This document shows positions 8,999-16,820 of a stretch of DNA of 64,000 bases, piece after piece. Each line of letters begins with the position of its first letter. The stretch's first letter is position 1. Both the position numbers and the translations under genes were made by a program. The notes beneath the pieces were generated by a model. It did no database searches. It saw only the letters and a list, made by a program, of their open reading frames with translations, and had not been told where the DNA came from. The stretch is from Lachnospiraceae bacterium UBA2864 (GTDB taxonomy: Bacteria; Bacillota; Clostridia; Lachnospirales; Lachnospiraceae), in contig DEFA01000050.1 in NCBI GenBank assembly GCA_002350525.1, positions 286,875 through 350,874 on the forward strand, given 5' to 3'.

Positions 8999-9943
8999 TT
9001 ATAGTGTCAGGCCTTTTGCCTCATCGCAGCCCATAACAATGTTCATGCATTGGATAGCGGCACCGGAAGCACCCTTACCGAGATTATCGAAACGGCTTGC
9101 TACTATAACTCTCTCTTCGTTACCTGTTACAAAGATCTCCATTCCGTCCCAACCGGCACATGCATCTGAGAATATCTCCCCGCCCGCTTCTACATCTGCT
9201 CCGAAAGGCATAACCTTTATAAACTTCTCACCCTTATAATACTCTGCCAGATAATCTCTTATCTCCTGAGGAGTCTTCTTCTCTGCCAGAAGTTCCGTAT
9301 ATATAGGGATCTGCACGATCATTCCGCTGTGATAATTGGTTGTCATCGGACAGAAGAGAGGTTCTCTCGCTATTCCCGTTACAGCCTTCATTTCCTTTAA
9401 ATGCTTGTGAGCCTGTCCCCAGGCATACATTCTTGCGGAATCAAGGTTCGCATCGCGTCCTTCTTCCTCATATCTGGCAATAAGCTTCTTACCACCTCCG
9501 CTGTATCCCGAAACCGCAAATACGGATACCGGATAATCAGCCGGAAGTATTCCGCCCTTTACAAGTGGGAATACAGGTCCGATAAATCCCGAAGCATAGC
9601 AGCCGGGAACCGCTATACGCTTTCCTGTCTTAATAGCTTCTCTATGGTCCGCCGAAAGTTCAGGGAAGCCATATGCCCAACCCGGAGCCGTTCTGTGAGC
9701 CGTAGATGTATCAAGGATAACCGTATCCGGATTATCGCAAAGCTCTACAGCTTCTCTTGCTGCCGCATCAGGCAGGCATAAGAAGGTGATATCCGATGCA
9801 TTTATAAACTTCTTTATCTCTTCCGGATCCTTACGCTTATCACTATCTATCTTTAAAAGTTCTATATCATCTCTTATCTGAAAGCGCTCAAAGATTCTTA
9901 GTCCCGTAGTTCCTTCACTTCCATCGATAAACACTTTTTTCAT
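8999..9943 (-). CDS. argC: N-acetyl-gamma-glutamyl-phosphate reductase, type 2
   Basis: The 314-residue protein reduces acetylglutamyl phosphate to the semialdehyde with NADPH. The N-terminal loop IDGSEGTTGLR binds cofactor. C115 in VPGCYASGF is the catalytic thiol that forms the acyl-enzyme. Its length and the IDGSEGTTG start place it in the short type 2 branch rather than the ~345-residue type 1. It is the first gene of argC-argJ-argB, with a GGAGAA ribosome site, and is preceded by a promoter and AT-rich palindromes that may bind an arginine repressor. Confidence 0.95.
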   Translation of the reverse strand: MKKVFIDGSEGTTGLRIFERFQIRDDIELLKIDSDKRKDPEEIKKFINASDITFLCLPDAAAREAVELCDNPDTVILDTSTAHRTAPGWAYGFPELSADHREAIKTGKRIAVPGCYASGFIGPVFPLVKGGILPADYPVSVFAVSGYSGGGKKLIARYEEEGRDANLDSARMYAWGQAHKHLKEMKAVTGIAREPLFCPMTTNYHSGMIVQIPIYTELLAEKKTPQEIRDYLAEYYKGEKFIKVMPFGADVEAGGEIFSDACAGWDGMEIFVTGNEERVIVASRFDNLGKGASGAAIQCMNIVMGCDEAKGLTL

Positions 9944-9989
9944 GATGATTCTCCTCTCTCACGCTTTTCCGAATTTAAACTCTTTAAAT

Positions 9990-10018
9990 GTTATAGCCCA
10001 TCTTTGTTTAAACCGCAA
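9990..10018 (-). promoter_or_regulatory. Probable sigma-A promoter of argCJB
   Basis: On the minus strand TTGCGG (10018-10013) and TATAAC (9995-9990) are separated by 17 bases, about 45 bases ahead of the argC start. The fit is moderate. Confidence 0.55.
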
Positions 10019-10034
10019 GCTTTTTTTCATCTTT

Positions 10035-10074
10035 TTGCATAAATTATGTATATTCAATGCATATTATGCATAAT
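10035..10074. promoter_or_regulatory. AT-rich palindromes, possible ArgR/AhrC operator
   Basis: Two adjacent imperfect palindromes lie just upstream of the argC promoter: TGCATAAATTATGTA and ATGCATATTATGCAT. ARG boxes are paired 18-bp AT-rich palindromes resembling TGAAT-W4-ATTCA, so position and shape fit an arginine-repressor site. The match to the published consensus is only partial, and no argR gene is in the window. Confidence 0.35.
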
Positions 10075-10120
10075 ATATCCATTTTGGGCGTATTTTTTGT
10101 ATATTTTTAGAATATTTCAA

Positions 10121-10367
10121 TACAGCGAACCTGTGAAGTGCGCGTCTCACCCGTCCAATAAAGTCCTCTGAGACGCGCATTCCCAGTTTCGCCTTACCAT
10201 ATATATCAATTCCGTATGAATATGGCGTTATATAGTATTTCGATATGTATATAAGCCTTCAGGCCGAAAGGGATGCACGAGCCGGCCTTCCAATGAGACG
10301 GTCTCGGGCGCCCTTTCGAATGAAGGCTATAGAAGATTATAATCGCGCACTTCACAGTTTCGCCGTA
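10121..10367. repeat. Folded intergenic element with three copies of a 24-nt arm
   Basis: This ~250-base element between argC and the SleB-like gene has no credible ORF. Positions 10125-10149 pair with 10169-10193 in a long hairpin around GCGCGTCTCA/TGAGACGCGC. A third copy of the same arm lies at 10344-10367 in inverted orientation to the first, differing from it at 2 of 24 bases, so it could pair with the first instead. Between them 10254-10272 pairs with 10311-10328 (AGCCTTCA..CCGAAAGGG with CCCTTTCG..TGAAGGCT), capped by GAGACGGTCTC. The outer inverted repeats suggest a MITE-like element; the alternative pairings could also suit a structured RNA. Confidence 0.65.
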
Positions 10368-10380
10368 TCGATAAGTATAC

Positions 10381-10407
10381 AAAAAGGCCACCGCATCTGC
10401 GATGGCC
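10381..10407 (-). terminator. Intrinsic terminator of the SleB-like hydrolase gene
   Basis: On the minus strand a 9-bp stem (GGCCATCGC with GCGGTGGCC, loop AGAT) is followed by five T. It lies about 30 bases after the stop of the 10438-11928 gene. Confidence 0.9.
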
Positions 10408-10437
10408 CAATACTCATATCATGTGATCAGCTATCTC

Positions 10438-11928
10438 CTACCAGAAGATATGATTTCCGATCTGTATATAATCAGAAAGTGATGATGTATCTACGACCCA
10501 TGTAGGTCTGAAGTACATGCAATTTCCGATATTATTGTTTCCTGCAAGTGCATCCTGTGCTGCCTGAAGACATGAGGATGAACCACCTGTTGAAAGAGCA
10601 TTTCTGAATGCGCTTGTCTGGCATCCTGTAAACTGACTAGGAGAGTAGATTACATCTGAAAGTGAACTTCCCCAGTAACCGTTTCTCTGTCTGTTAAGAA
10701 CTACGTTAGCAACTGCAAGCTGTCCATCATAGCTCTCTCCGCCACTCTCTGCAAATACGATTGCTGCAAGGAGATACAGATCGCTTGATGATACTTCCTG
10801 CTGTGCAGGTTCCGGAGCCGGTTCTGCAACCTGCTCGGCCGGCTGCTCTGTCTTAGTATCATTGGATGCTGTCTCAGTCTTCTGAGCTGTTTCTGCAGTC
10901 TTTGTATCATCCTGCTTTGCATCCTGTGTATTCTGTGTATTCTGTGTATCCTGAGCTGTCTGATTGTTATTATTCTTACCGGCTGCTGTCTTAACAGTCT
11001 CTGATATTCTTCCGTCAGCAGTCTCTTCACTCGGAGCTTCTGTCTTCTTCGGAGCTGTACCGTTAAACTCTGCTATGGATGCATCAAGATTATCCACTGC
11101 ATCCGGCGCGATAGCTTCTCTGAAGCCCTCTTCGATATCTATATAAATTGCAGAAACATATGCTTTCTCACCGTTAACAAGCTCGATGTTAGCCCAATCG
11201 TACTTATCAACTTCGTTAACTATGAAGCTGTCTCCGCTTTCTGCCTTAAAAAGTACTTCAGCCTTCTCGGAAGCATCCTTCTTGATGTTTACCGAATCCG
11301 ACTTTACTGTAGCAATCTCCACAACCGCATCATCGGCTATTGCCGCTGCTGCATCACCTGTAGCTATATCTTCGCTGTTAACATATCCTTCGAAGTCACC
11401 TGATGAAATTTTGGTCCACTGCTCACCGGCAACGATCACATTTCCGCTTGCGTTCTGAGGAAGGATACCGACAACCTCGGCCTCATCCTTAGCTTCAGCA
11501 AAGATGCTTACGTTCTCGCCTGTTGTGATGAACTTACCTTTCATATCAATCTTACCCTTTGTAAGATTGTTGGTATCACCAACCGCAAGATCAAAGGAAT
11601 CCTCATCACTGAGGTGCTCCTTTAAAATGTCAACAGATGCTGTATCAATAACTGCTGCATCATCCAGTGTTATCTCATATGCTGCTGCCATCTCTGCAAC
11701 TGTTTCTTCATCGGCCATCTCCAATGCTGAATTGATCGATGTTGCACTGACTATCTTCTGCTTCTCTGAATACTCGGCCAGGCTCTTTACAGTAAAGATG
11801 CCGCCTGCTGTGACTGAACCGATAAGCAGAAGTCCAAGTGTATTTCTCACAACAAATCTTGATGAGAAAATGTACTTTTTGGAAAATAGCTTCGCCTTAT
11901 TAAGTTTTAACTCTGTACGACGTTTCAT
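10438..11928 (-). CDS. SleB/CwlJ-type cell wall hydrolase with two SH3-like domains
   Basis: The 496-residue envelope protein has an Arg/Lys-rich cytoplasmic start, one membrane segment or uncleaved signal at ~28-50, two bacterial SH3-like domains (~130-190 and ~205-270), and a Thr/Gln/Glu-rich linker (~290-380). A Hydrolase_2 (SleB/CwlJ) domain spans 380-496. The catalytic glutamate should be E394 in VFAESGGES; AVANVVLNRQRNGYWGSS and the closing YFRP are typical. These enzymes cut peptidoglycan glycan strands. In spore formers they act in germination, but this multidomain form is common in vegetative Lachnospiraceae cells. The promoter region contains WalR-like boxes. Confidence 0.9.
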   Translation of the reverse strand: MKRRTELKLNKAKLFSKKYIFSSRFVVRNTLGLLLIGSVTAGGIFTVKSLAEYSEKQKIVSATSINSALEMADEETVAEMAAAYEITLDDAAVIDTASVDILKEHLSDEDSFDLAVGDTNNLTKGKIDMKGKFITTGENVSIFAEAKDEAEVVGILPQNASGNVIVAGEQWTKISSGDFEGYVNSEDIATGDAAAAIADDAVVEIATVKSDSVNIKKDASEKAEVLFKAESGDSFIVNEVDKYDWANIELVNGEKAYVSAIYIDIEEGFREAIAPDAVDNLDASIAEFNGTAPKKTEAPSEETADGRISETVKTAAGKNNNNQTAQDTQNTQNTQDAKQDDTKTAETAQKTETASNDTKTEQPAEQVAEPAPEPAQQEVSSSDLYLLAAIVFAESGGESYDGQLAVANVVLNRQRNGYWGSSLSDVIYSPSQFTGCQTSAFRNALSTGGSSSCLQAAQDALAGNNNIGNCMYFRPTWVVDTSSLSDYIQIGNHIFW

Positions 11929-11969
11929 AAACTCCTACCATTCATCTGCCCATGCAGATTTACATAAAA

Positions 11970-11986
11970 TGTTACGATTTTGTTAC
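11970..11986. promoter_or_regulatory. WalR-like box downstream of the hydrolase promoter
   Basis: The plus strand reads TGTTAC-GATTT-TGTTAC, which matches the known WalR/YycF consensus TGTWAH-N5-TGTWAH at every position. It lies between the -10 element and the start codon of the SleB-like gene. A second, near-consensus copy is at 12005-12021. Confidence 0.6.
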
Positions 11987-11992
11987 GGACAT

Positions 11993-12021
11993 ATATTAAC
12001 ACCTTGTAACATTTATGTCAA
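11993..12021 (-). promoter_or_regulatory. Sigma-A promoter of the SleB-like hydrolase, overlapped by a second box
   Basis: On the minus strand TTGACA (12021-12016), a 17-base spacer and TAATAT (11998-11993) form a near-consensus promoter. On the plus strand 12005-12021 reads TGTAAC-ATTTA-TGTCAA, one base off a WalR box and overlapping the -35 element. Confidence 0.75.
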
Positions 12022-12096
12022 GTTGTTTAAATTTATTTTACGAAACGTCACAATTTTACTTTATTCATTGTATATTTTGTATAAATTCGCTAAATT

Positions 12097-13143
12097 TCAC
12101 TCTTTTGCCGCAAAATATGCATCAATTCCGTCTGCAATGGCTGTTGCCATCGACTTCTGATATTCCGGGTTCGCAAGAGCCTCATCATCGAACTGATTTG
12201 ACAGGAACCCAACATTTATAACAGTCGCGGGCATCGTGCAATAATTTAACGATGTCATATCATCTGTTTCATAAATTCCGAGTCTCTGAGCAGTTGTATC
12301 TTCTGATATTTCCTTCAAAATGTCATAACAGAGTTCATAACTGTTCTGATAATTAAGTCCCGTTGCCGAATTGGTGGATGTCGTAATGAATCCTATAACT
12401 CCCATAGTAGTCGGATCGGTTACCGAACCGGCCTCGAGCTTAATATATATCTCAGCCTCATTTGCATTTGCAAGTGCCGCTCTTCTTGCATTACTCAGAT
12501 TTACGCTTCCTGCCTCTCTGGACATGCATACGGTGTATCCGCGTTCCACGAGAAGGGATTTCAGACTGTTTGCCACATCCAGCGTCACATCGTACTCATA
12601 ATGTCCGGTACTCACTCCTACGGCTGCCGGAGGCATCTTAACCTTCATGCCGGCCCCGTCCGCAGTCTGAGTCGGATCGATGTCGGGGCTGATCAGCTCC
12701 AGCTCCTTATCATCCACGACCTGCTTGGCAGGATCGATGAATATTATGTGCTTGGCCTTTTCCGAATCTGTCTGCGTAGCCCATGCTATATCGGTCTCCA
12801 CTACATTTGAAGATCTGACATAGTAATTTCCTCCGTTAAGAAGGATCCTCACCCAGCCGTCTTTAACGCCGGTACGGGTAAGATCCACGCCCTTGTTGAT
12901 GGTTACATACACCATGGAATCCTCTCTGGGCTCGGTATAAAGCACCGTATTATCCTGTGTGGTCTGTACATAGCCCTTGACCGGCGTGAAGCCCTCACTG
13001 TCCAACATATTCTCCTCATCACGGGTATCGGCCTCTGTGATGACCTCTATGGGCTCCTCTTTCTTACAGCCCGATATGCTAAACGTCATAGCCGCACATA
13101 ATAATATAGAAAAAACTTGTTTTGTCAGGTTTATTTTTCTCAT
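12097..13143 (-). CDS. Amidase_3-fold lipoprotein with degenerate active site
   Basis: The 348-residue lipoprotein has lipobox ISGC (C26), an SH3-like domain (~55-115) and an amidase_3 fold (~132-345). In active N-acetylmuramoyl-L-alanine amidases zinc is held by His-Glu-His and a C-terminal Glu is catalytic. Here the first motif IxxDPGHGG reads IDPAKQ (His to K140). The Glu ligand E183 is kept. The second His (SIHAN) reads YIKLE (K235), and the catalytic Glu of ExGFLSN reads NVGFLSN (N310). It should not hold zinc or cleave peptidoglycan; a binding or regulatory role is inferred. It overlaps the upstream gene by 4 bases (ATGA). Confidence 0.8.
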   Translation of the reverse strand: MRKINLTKQVFSILLCAAMTFSISGCKKEEPIEVITEADTRDEENMLDSEGFTPVKGYVQTTQDNTVLYTEPREDSMVYVTINKGVDLTRTGVKDGWVRILLNGGNYYVRSSNVVETDIAWATQTDSEKAKHIIFIDPAKQVVDDKELELISPDIDPTQTADGAGMKVKMPPAAVGVSTGHYEYDVTLDVANSLKSLLVERGYTVCMSREAGSVNLSNARRAALANANEAEIYIKLEAGSVTDPTTMGVIGFITTSTNSATGLNYQNSYELCYDILKEISEDTTAQRLGIYETDDMTSLNYCTMPATVINVGFLSNQFDDEALANPEYQKSMATAIADGIDAYFAAKE

Positions 13144-13631
13144 TTAAGTATAGCTCCAAGTGCTCCGAAAAGTCCCGCTCCGGCAAGTCCCATGATGACG
13201 CCTGCCAGAACTACTCCGCATACTACCGCAATTACGCTCTTCTTAAAATCCAGATCCAGGATGCTGGCTGCCAGCGTTCCCGTCCATGCTCCGGTTCCCG
13301 GAAGAGGAATGCCCACAAAGAGGAAAAGCGCCCAGTAAAGACCCCTTCCCGCCTTCTCCTGCAGCTTCTTTCCGCCTCTCTCACCCTTGTCGAGACAGAA
13401 GGAAAAAAGCTTTCCTATATATTTCTTATCCTTACCCCATACCAGTATCTTCCTCGCGAACAGGAAAATGAACGGCATAGGGATCATATTTCCGATGATA
13501 CATGTAGCATAGAGCGGAATAAGGTCGATCGGTCCTCCCATAGCAGGACTGAGTCCGAAAGGTACGGCCAATCTGAGTTCCACCAGAGGAACCATAGATA
13601 TAAGAAATGCAATGATAAGCTTTTTAGTCAA
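13140..13631 (-). CDS. Small membrane protein of the COG2426 (Sm_multidrug_ex) family
   Basis: The 163-residue integral membrane protein has about four hydrophobic segments (roughly 5-25, 40-60, 100-120, 130-160). The VELRLAVPFG start and LFLFVGIPLPGTGAWTG segment are hallmarks of COG2426, annotated as a putative small multidrug export protein. Real substrates are not established for the family. Translation begins at a TTG (13631) with AAGGAG nine bases upstream; the next Met is 12 codons in. It is coupled to the amidase-like gene through an ATGA overlap. Confidence 0.8.
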   Translation of the reverse strand: MTKKLIIAFLISMVPLVELRLAVPFGLSPAMGGPIDLIPLYATCIIGNMIPMPFIFLFARKILVWGKDKKYIGKLFSFCLDKGERGGKKLQEKAGRGLYWALFLFVGIPLPGTGAWTGTLAASILDLDFKKSVIAVVCGVVLAGVIMGLAGAGLFGALGAILK

Positions 13632-13655
13632 TGTATAATCTCCTTAATAATAGAA

Positions 13656-13688
13656 GTGCCCGACTTGAACCGTCGTTCAGCCGAGCAC
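13656..13688 (-). other. Imperfect hairpin between the GDPD gene and the COG2426 gene
   Basis: GTGCTCGGCTGAAC can fold on GTTCAAGTCGGGCAC with one bulge and two G-T pairs. Only a poor T-run (TTCTATT) follows, so it may be a weak terminator, or a stability element that lets some transcription continue into the next gene. Confidence 0.45.
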
Positions 13689-13702
13689 CATTCTAACACA
13701 CC

Positions 13703-15514
13703 TTAATATTGGCTTTCAAGGTACATATTCAGATACTCAAACAGCGTATCTCCGTAAATATTCTTTACCATACCCTTCTTCAGACGATCCGGTCTGTTGG
13801 TTATGATGCTGTCCACGTTGAGAAGCATCATTCTTTCCAGGTTCCTTTCATCGTCAATGGTCCATACGTATATGTCCTTGCCCGCGTCATGAACGCGTTT
13901 GACCACTTCACCGTTTACATATATATATTTGATACTGAAGGCATCCGCATACTTCAGATCGAAGAACTGGCCCATAGCCACAGACATGACGTACACGGTC
14001 TTGATATTTTCATCAAACTGCTTGATCTTCCTGATAGAATCATAAGTCTGGGATGTGACAACACAGCTGTCATAAAGGTCATACTCCTCTACCAGTCCCA
14101 CAACACACTCCTCCAGATTTGTATCTGTCTTTGCGGGCTTCAGCTCGATATTCATATCCGCTCTGCCATCTATAAGCTCAATCGCCTCTCTGAGAGTCGG
14201 AATCTTCTCTCCCGGAAAATCTTTTCCGTGATCCGCATCCAGATCATACTTCAGGAGTTCCTCATAAGTAAGATCGCCGATTTTTTTATTTGCCCCCGTA
14301 ACTCTCTTTATATTTTCATCATGCATGACCACGACCACGCCGTCTTTAGTCTGTCTCACGTCAAGTTCAACAACATCGGCACCGTCCTCAATGGCAATTT
14401 CAAACGCCGACAGAGAATTCTCCGGAGCTTTCTTGGAAGCCCCTCGATGTGCGGTAATGGTAACGGAATTGATGTGATCCGCATTCAGCACGATCACATC
14501 TGTCTTGATCAGCACGTAAAACGCCACATCCACCGAAATAGCCAGAAGTACCACGGCAATAATGATATAGATGCCTCTCTTAAGCTTCAGCGCCGCATTT
14601 ACATCCACATAATCTTCAATCTTCTGCTCTCTTGAAGGATCAGGTACATTGTTATAGAAAGAATTACATATAAATGCGTGAAGCAGCGGCGCAAACAGTG
14701 TCACGTAAAGCAGGTACAGCACAACATTCAGACTTTCGAATACAAAGCCTGCCGCCAGTGCCACCTTCTTATACTGCAACAGCCAGTGAAGCAACGGACC
14801 CGTAAGCAGAAAATGCAGTAACCATGACAGGCCCAGTATGGATATCGTGATCAGAAAAAGTCCCGGCAGCACACGGAGTTTCTTCTTATATAATATTCTT
14901 CGTGCGATTCTCATGGCTCCGATGAACGGAACCTTTCTGATAATAAAAACGTGGATGGCGAATACATACATGAAGAAATATATATTCAGTATTATATAAC
15001 CCAGAACCAATCCGATGGCCACCCACTTGTTTATTACGATGGCGTCCGAAAGATATCTCGGGAATTTAATATTCAAAAGCGTAAGTCCGACTACCGTAGC
15101 CCCCGTAACCGGGAGATAACAAAGTACAAAAAGCGGCATCGGCATGTTGTGAGGAATGAATACCCTAACGGAATGCCTCACCGCAAGTATCAGCATCCGG
15201 ATAAGTCCGATCTTTTTCGTATGATTGGCCCAGTCATAACAGATGGACAGGCCCGATACATTTATAAGAAGAAAGAACGACAGAATGACAGCAAATATAA
15301 ATACACCTATCCATGTGGTAGGCATATGAACAAACTGAGATACATTATCCCTACTGAGATATGTTACCCCCGATGCCCTGATGACAAGGTTCAGAAATGC
15401 GTAACAAAAAGGGATGAGCAGTGCAGTCGAAATGACCTGCAGGACAAGCTCAAATGCTACTATTCTGCGTATATTAAATCTAAAAAGTTTAAAACTGTCT
15501 TTAATGTTCTTCAT
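13703..15514 (-). CDS. Membrane-anchored glycerophosphodiester phosphodiesterase
   Basis: The ~603-residue protein has an N-terminal domain with about eight hydrophobic segments (1-345, GPDPase_memb type) and a C-terminal GDPD TIM barrel (~350-590). Catalytic motifs are clear: HRGASKKAPENS (the paired His with its acidic partners), VELDVRQTKDG and VMHDENIKR, then ELKP. Such enzymes hydrolyse glycerophosphodiesters or lipid/teichoic-acid glycerophosphate groups at the membrane. Start is uncertain: ATG at 15514 or GTG at 15523, neither with a strong ribosome site. It lies 20-30 bases after queA and is probably co-transcribed with it. Confidence 0.9.
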   Translation of the reverse strand: MKNIKDSFKLFRFNIRRIVAFELVLQVISTALLIPFCYAFLNLVIRASGVTYLSRDNVSQFVHMPTTWIGVFIFAVILSFFLLINVSGLSICYDWANHTKKIGLIRMLILAVRHSVRVFIPHNMPMPLFVLCYLPVTGATVVGLTLLNIKFPRYLSDAIVINKWVAIGLVLGYIILNIYFFMYVFAIHVFIIRKVPFIGAMRIARRILYKKKLRVLPGLFLITISILGLSWLLHFLLTGPLLHWLLQYKKVALAAGFVFESLNVVLYLLYVTLFAPLLHAFICNSFYNNVPDPSREQKIEDYVDVNAALKLKRGIYIIIAVVLLAISVDVAFYVLIKTDVIVLNADHINSVTITAHRGASKKAPENSLSAFEIAIEDGADVVELDVRQTKDGVVVVMHDENIKRVTGANKKIGDLTYEELLKYDLDADHGKDFPGEKIPTLREAIELIDGRADMNIELKPAKTDTNLEECVVGLVEEYDLYDSCVVTSQTYDSIRKIKQFDENIKTVYVMSVAMGQFFDLKYADAFSIKYIYVNGEVVKRVHDAGKDIYVWTIDDERNLERMMLLNVDSIITNRPDRLKKGMVKNIYGDTLFEYLNMYLESQY

Positions 15515-15543
15515 AATCTTCACAACTTCAGCAATAGTTTATC

Positions 15544-16674
15544 TTATAACCAGAAAGATGCATCTCCGAAAGAGAAAAATCTGTAACGTTCGCGGACCGC
15601 TTCCTCATAAGCGGCAAGAACTCCTTCTCTGTTATAAAAAGCAGAAACCAGCATGATAAGTGTAGATTCCGGAAGATGAAAATTAGTGATAAGCCCGTCT
15701 ATTACCTTGAATCTGTACCCCGGATAGATGAAAATGTCCGTCCATCCGCTCATAGCTCTGACAACATTTTCCTCCGTCTCGCCTTCTGTTCTCTCGGCCT
15801 CAAGGCGTGATGCCACGGTTTCAAGAGTTCTGGTACTGGTGGTTCCCACAGCGATAACCCTGCCGCCGGCCGCCTTGGTCTCGTTGATAACCTTTGCGGC
15901 TTCCTCAGACAGCTCGAAATACTCGCTGTGCATATGATGTTCCTCAATCTTCTCAACCTTTACCGGTCTGAAGGTGCCCAACCCCACATGCAGAGTAAGT
16001 CTTGCAATCTTCACACCGTTCGCTTCTATATCCTTAAGCATTTCCTCTGTGAAATGCAGTCCTGCTGTTGGTGCAGCGGCAGAACCCGAATTCTTTGCAT
16101 ATACCGTCTGATAACGGTTCTTATCCTGAAGCTTATGTGTGATATACGGCGGGAGAGGCATTTCTCCAAGCTTATCCAGTATTTCCTCCCAGATACCGTT
16201 GTAATAGAATCTGATGATACGGTTTCCGTCATCCACTACACTGAGAACTTCCGCAGTAAGAAGAGGCTCGCCGCCCTCCTCACTCTGGCCGAAACATACT
16301 ACAGCCCCCGGCTTCATCTTTTTACCCGGCTTAACCAGGCATTCCCATACTCGGGTATTCTCACCGTTTATACCGTTATCCGCTATTTCCTCCGATTGCT
16401 GAACCTTATCCGAAGCATCCTTAAGCAGAAGCACTTCCACTGCGGCTCCCGTATCCTTCTTCATTCCGAGAAGTCTGGCCGGGATAACCTTCGTATCATT
16501 TATCACAAGGCAGTCTCCGCACTTCAGATAATCCAAAAGATCGCTGAAGTGCCTATGCTCTATCTCTCCTGAATCACGGTGAACAACCATCATCCTCGAG
16601 TCGCTTCTCTTCTCCAGCGGATCCTGTGCTATCAGTTCTTCGGGAAGGTCATAATAAAAATCATGTAAATCCAT
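15544..16674 (-). CDS. queA: S-adenosylmethionine:tRNA ribosyltransferase-isomerase
   Basis: The 376-residue cytoplasmic enzyme transfers the ribosyl part of AdoMet to preQ1 in tRNA anticodons, making epoxyqueuosine. It starts with the family pattern DFYYDLPEELIAQDP, has SGSAAAPTAGLHFT in the middle and TNFHLPESTLIMLVSAF near the end. Length is slightly above the usual ~345 because of a short insertion after residue 85. GGAGAT precedes the ATG. No tgt is adjacent in the window. Its leader contains the hairpin at 16692-16723. Confidence 0.95.
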   Translation of the reverse strand: MDLHDFYYDLPEELIAQDPLEKRSDSRMMVVHRDSGEIEHRHFSDLLDYLKCGDCLVINDTKVIPARLLGMKKDTGAAVEVLLLKDASDKVQQSEEIADNGINGENTRVWECLVKPGKKMKPGAVVCFGQSEEGGEPLLTAEVLSVVDDGNRIIRFYYNGIWEEILDKLGEMPLPPYITHKLQDKNRYQTVYAKNSGSAAAPTAGLHFTEEMLKDIEANGVKIARLTLHVGLGTFRPVKVEKIEEHHMHSEYFELSEEAAKVINETKAAGGRVIAVGTTSTRTLETVASRLEAERTEGETEENVVRAMSGWTDIFIYPGYRFKVIDGLITNFHLPESTLIMLVSAFYNREGVLAAYEEAVRERYRFFSFGDASFWL

Positions 16675-16691
16675 AATCTATTCATCTCCAA

Positions 16692-16723
16692 TGAAAAACG
16701 CCTGCAGATTCTACAGGCGTTCT
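16692..16723 (-). terminator. Intrinsic terminator between pheT and queA, inside the queA leader
   Basis: A stem AACGCCTG[T/C]A around a short loop is followed on the minus strand by CGTTTTTCATT. It fits a terminator for pheT about 100 bases after its stop. If the promoter at 16739-16766 is used, the same hairpin lies within the queA 5' leader, directly before its ribosome site. Confidence 0.8.
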
Positions 16724-16738
16724 TTAAATGCTTTAATT

Positions 16739-16766
16739 ATTCTACCACAAAATATCCGTCATTCAA
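16739..16766 (-). promoter_or_regulatory. Possible queA promoter
   Basis: On the minus strand TTGAAT (16766-16761), a 16-base spacer and TAGAAT (16744-16739) match sigma-A promoters moderately. It lies between the pheT stop and the terminator-like hairpin. Confidence 0.5.
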
Positions 16767-16820
16767 GATAAAATGTTAAAAGACGACTTTTCCCGACTTT
16801 TTCCAAGCAGAAATCAAAGC

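Noticed and set aside
10206..10391. 61-residue minus-strand ORF in the folded element
   Set aside because: It overlaps strong hairpins and lacks a ribosome site; composition is that of structured repeat DNA.
16675..16738. Possible preQ1 riboswitch ahead of queA
   Set aside because: The leader has a terminator-like hairpin but no preQ1 aptamer sequence.
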